DNA of 7,114 bases from an uncultured Thiotrichaceae bacterium (GTDB taxonomy: Bacteria; Pseudomonadota; Gammaproteobacteria; Thiotrichales; Thiotrichaceae), in contig CALHAO010000203.1 in NCBI GenBank assembly GCA_937931765.1, positions 1-7,114 on the forward strand. Direction: 5' to 3'. Positions 6,201 to 7,114 of the stretch are shown here, piece by piece. The position numbers and the translations under genes were made by a program. Numbering within the stretch: the first letter of the stretch is position 1; every line of letters starts with the position of its first letter. The notes below the pieces were generated by a model, which had not been told where the DNA came from, searched no databases, and saw only the letters and a program-made list of their open reading frames with translations.

Positions 6201-6723
6201 GGTCGGTGTGGGTAGCCGTATTTGGATTGATTTGGATAGTGATGGTAGGCAAGATCCGGGTGAGCCGGGTGTACCAAGATCTACTGTGACATTATTGAAT
6301 CCGGATGGTACTTTTGCGGTGGATCTGAAAGGCAATGTGGTTCAGCCACAACTCACCGGCTCTAATGGTGAATACTTCTTCGGCGATCTGCGTGAAGGTG
6401 ACTATGTTGTTAAAGTGAGGCCACCAGCGGGTTATTTGCCAACGATTGATAACGGTGATCCGGATAATGATGATGGTACCGACAGCAATGGTGTTAAGTT
6501 TACTGATGGTAGTGTATTGAGTGATCCAATTACGCTGAACTGGGGTCAGGAGCCTGATACAGATGGTGATGGTGATACGTCTACCAATCTGACCGTGGGT
6601 TTTGGTTTCACGCCAACTGCCAGTACCAGCGTTCAGATTCCGACTGCCAGCACCTGGACACTGGGGCTGATGTCAATGTTGTTATCTATGGTAGCGTTCT
6701 GGAGGCGTCGCCGCGACTCATAA
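3205..6723 (+). CDS. Large surface protein: GEVED region, six SdrD B-like domains, IPTL-CTERM-like tail
   Basis: This is a 1172-residue exported protein. Residues 1-27 are a signal peptide (likely cleavage after YVQA). An N-terminal module with Cys34, Cys75 and DSDSTPNN matches that of the upstream protein. FDYGDAPDS lies at 82-90, followed by a GEVED region with WIDWEGDG (186-193), RFRC (231-234) and ADGEVEDY (247-254). Six SdrD B-like domains follow (about 268-408, 416-573, 584-720, 729-865, 869-997, 1001-1135). Each opens with [VL]G-x-x-[VI]W and an Asp/Asn/Gly loop such as DLDSDGRQD, has a Y-x-F-x-x-L-x-x-G-[DE]Y core, and ends in [ND]-x-TV-[DG]-x-G[FL]. In known SdrD B domains such loops bind calcium and stiffen the stalk. 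The C-terminus (1145-1172) is IPTAS-x-W, a hydrophobic segment, then RRRRDS, resembling IPTL-CTERM signals. The protein is probably an anchored or exosortase-processed surface filament or adhesin. Ligand and export route beyond Sec are unknown. The gene is complete, with a terminator 33 nt after its stop. Confidence 0.9.
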   Translation: MKITKFPLSVSVASLLAVLGPVQYVQASDLVTNCVQVTSTGGVDSDSTPNNRAGFQGILDAVDAIPPVNEDDESCVKVLIPFDYGDAPDSPDTDAPEPDYPTLSGSDGARHQLGTDVYLGQCVDTDLGDTALDAGSDDSTFSTPSWGNCAEQANDEDGVIFNTLRVGVQDIRVNVTASKACQLNAWIDWEGDGSWAGVTEQVFVDEQLSEGFNQLTLSVPTLAKAGETYARFRCSTAGGDGVTGEAADGEVEDYKVVIEPAIPAAPLSVGDFVWLDGNKNGIQDTDEYGLVNSQVNLLKVEADNTTSEARDLNGILVQTQTITATGKYEFTNLPEGEYIVRVTPPSGYVPTLGGEDVDTNDSNTDNNCQITDDGIQTLPFLLTEGGEPVAGIDGDDNNGNMTVDCGFHLSDVPKYSVGNQIWIDDGAGNADNANNGLRDAGESNVSQVIQVELRDDNDAILNQTSSSDGYYLFSGLEAGSYKVCLTAANFASSGPLTGYTSTGGDEVDPNLDVDSNDNGINDSALSICSGLVNLGADGADEPLYELPTASDVAGNDGAGTPDGNANLTVDFGLLPPPLAVAPVSVGNFVWNDVDENGRQGDDEVGLADVQVTLLKPDGSAATDLSGNAVLPQTTDTSGLYQFTNLPGGDYIVRASPPAGFVLTTGGADVDINVDDQDSNGVEKANGPETEPFTLAAGTEPVAATDGDDNNGNMTVDFGFYESKEVALALGNYVWVDANVDGLQTLGEKPLQGVTVELTDVAGNGVTDIYGAAVTSQTTGADGLYRFGNLPGGDYIVNMSAPSGYYRTTGGLDVDDDDSDTDSNCIVDDAGLIKTHAITLFENSEPVSSIDGDNENGNMTVDCGFYSTVSVGNYIWDDANANGTQDSDESGMADVTVSLTGADGISPAYDVNGDLVAPVVTNTSGLYEFTNLEPGEYSVTVTPPEEGYKLSQGGSDPDNNASDSDSNCAVVDSVYQTPAFKLPTGDKTDNLTVDCGLYRSVGVGSRIWIDLDSDGRQDPGEPGVPRSTVTLLNPDGTFAVDLKGNVVQPQLTGSNGEYFFGDLREGDYVVKVRPPAGYLPTIDNGDPDNDDGTDSNGVKFTDGSVLSDPITLNWGQEPDTDGDGDTSTNLTVGFGFTPTASTSVQIPTASTWTLGLMSMLLSMVAFWRRRRDS
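4380..4409 (+). repeat. 30-nt direct repeat, copy A (end of B-like unit 1)
   Basis: This 30-nt stretch encodes DGDDNNGNMT and is identical, including third codon positions, to 5316-5345 at the end of unit 3. A third version at 5751-5780 (end of unit 4) differs at 3 of 30 positions. Identity at silent sites is higher than across the rest of the units, suggesting recent duplication or gene conversion. Confidence 0.8.
5316..5345 (+). repeat. 30-nt direct repeat, copy B (end of B-like unit 3)
   Basis: Identical to 4380-4409, 936 nt (312 codons) downstream of it. Because the offset is a whole number of codons, recombination between the copies would delete two B-like domains in frame. Confidence 0.8.
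6637..6720 (+). other. C-terminal IPTL-CTERM-like sorting signal (variant)
   Basis: The last 28 codons encode IPTASTW, a hydrophobic segment (LGLMSMLLSMVAFW) and a basic end RRRRDS. This is the three-part layout of PEP-CTERM-type tails. It fits the IPTLxxWG-CTERM class, which is associated with exosortase H (XrtH), except that Leu is replaced by Ala and the Gly after Trp by Thr. A PTAST motif also occurs just upstream (residues 1137-1141), so the signal follows a short internal duplication. No exosortase gene is in the window. Confidence 0.7.
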
Positions 6724-6756
6724 CGCAATGTGAGACAGGTTATGAGAGTGGTATAA

Positions 6757-6790
6757 AAAAGGCCGGTTGTCACATGATGACCGGCCTTTT
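6757..6790. terminator. Bidirectional intrinsic terminator between convergent genes
   Basis: AAAAGGCCGGT (6757-6767) and ACCGGCCTTTT (6780-6790) are perfect 11-bp arms around a 12-nt loop. On the plus strand four T residues end the stem, 33 nt after the surface-protein stop. On the minus strand six T residues follow, 12 nt after the cytochrome stop. It should serve both genes and looks stronger for the cytochrome. Confidence 0.9.
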
Positions 6791-6802
6791 ATGTTTACAG
6801 GT

Positions 6803-7114
6803 TTATTCTGCTGGTGTGCAGGTAACTTCAGCAAGGTAGTTTGCAACAGCTTCCATTTCTTCTTCGTTTAGCATGGAAGCCATTGGGGTCATGATAGCGG
6901 CTTGCCCGCCTTTGATTTCCCCGGCTTTGTAAGCTTTCAGCCTTTCCAGGGTATATTTTGCAGATTGTCCGCCCAGTTTTGGGTAGTTATCTGCAATCGG
7001 TTTGTTACCCTCTGCGCCGTGGCAACTGGAGCAGGTTTTATCCAGGTACAGTTTTGCGCCGTTTAACTCGGCAGAGACAGCACTACCAGCGGTTAGCATA
7101 AGTGCGAAAGGTAA
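6803..7114 (-). CDS. Periplasmic class I c-type cytochrome (5' end outside window)
   Basis: The frame stays open to the right edge, so 103 residues are visible. The ATG at 7099-7097 is not the likely start: the five codons before it (LPFAL) extend the hydrophobic part of a signal peptide that ends AVSA before ELNGAK. The mature protein would be about 88 residues. The single haem-binding motif CSSCH lies 13 residues into it. A YPKLGGQ motif and an IMTPMASML segment follow; one of the two Met residues in MTPM is the probable distal haem ligand. The last helix reads AVANYLAEV, as in small c553/c4-type monohaem cytochromes. It probably carries electrons in the periplasm between a membrane complex and an oxidase or other acceptor. 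An extra Cys four residues before the C-terminal PAE is unusual. The exact subclass and partner are not determinable. Confidence 0.9.
   Translation of the reverse strand, partial: LPFALMLTAGSAVSAELNGAKLYLDKTCSSCHGAEGNKPIADNYPKLGGQSAKYTLERLKAYKAGEIKGGQAAIMTPMASMLNEEEMEAVANYLAEVTCTPAE

Larger units (their letters stand above)
4006..6609 (+). repeat. Six tandem SdrD B-like domain repeats within the large surface-protein gene
   Basis: Units lie at about 4006-4428, 4450-4923, 4954-5364, 5389-5799, 5809-6195 and 6205-6609, each 387-474 nt (129-158 codons). Units 1, 3, 4, 5 and 6 align readily along their whole length. Unit 2 is the most divergent, with an expanded first loop (WIDDGAGNADNANNGLRD) and differently placed cysteines. 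Domain borders are drawn by eye from the opening xGxxxW and closing TVDxGF motifs. Confidence 0.85.

Noticed and set aside
4006..6609. Regular repeats considered as a CRISPR array or tandem DNA satellite
   Set aside because: Repeats are protein domains of 129-158 codons with diverged DNA; no short direct repeats with unique spacers occur.
6637..6720. C-terminal tail considered as an LPXTG-type sortase signal, because SdrD B domains are best known from Gram-positive bacteria
   Set aside because: There is no LPxTG; the IPTxSxW motif and the neighbouring genes fit a Gram-negative exosortase-type signal better.
6803..7099. ATG at 7099 as the true start of the cytochrome
   Set aside because: The frame is open to the window edge and the codons before it extend the signal peptide's hydrophobic core, which would otherwise be too short and lack a basic start.

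Overview
This window looks like chromosomal DNA of a Gram-negative bacterium, most likely a gammaproteobacterium. The reasons are a MoxR ATPase followed by a DUF58 gene, a small periplasmic class I cytochrome c, and a large secreted protein ending in an IPTL-CTERM-like sorting signal. No taxon marker is present, so this assignment is inference.

Layout. Left (1-1099, minus strand): the first 51 codons of a DUF58 gene, preceded by a complete moxR-type AAA+ ATPase gene. The two are 14 nt apart and read leftward as an operon that continues outside the window. Next is a 342-nt divergent intergenic region (1100-1441). Centre (1442-6723, plus strand): two large genes in tandem, 179 nt apart, for exported Asp/Gly-rich, low-Lys proteins. 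The first (527 aa) has a signal peptide, a Cys-containing N-terminal module, a DYGDAP/GEVED region and two DUF11 domains, and stops without an anchor. The second (1172 aa) has a signal peptide, the same N-terminal module and GEVED region, then six SdrD B-like domains with Ca-loop motifs, and ends in a variant IPTL-CTERM signal (IPTAS, membrane segment, RRRR). Right (6803-7114, minus strand): a class I c-type cytochrome, convergent with the large gene and separated from it by a bidirectional hairpin terminator. Its 5' end lies outside the window.

How the genes may work together. The two central genes share an N-terminal half and differ in their C-terminal stalk and anchoring signal. They are best read as a pair of related cell-surface or extracellular matrix proteins, one anchor-bearing and one apparently released or non-covalently held. 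The MoxR/DUF58 pair (probable envelope-associated chaperone system) and the cytochrome (electron transfer) show no clear functional link to them.

The most notable points are the paired architecture, the atypical sorting motif, and a cysteine pair that appears or disappears together across the SdrD B-like repeats.
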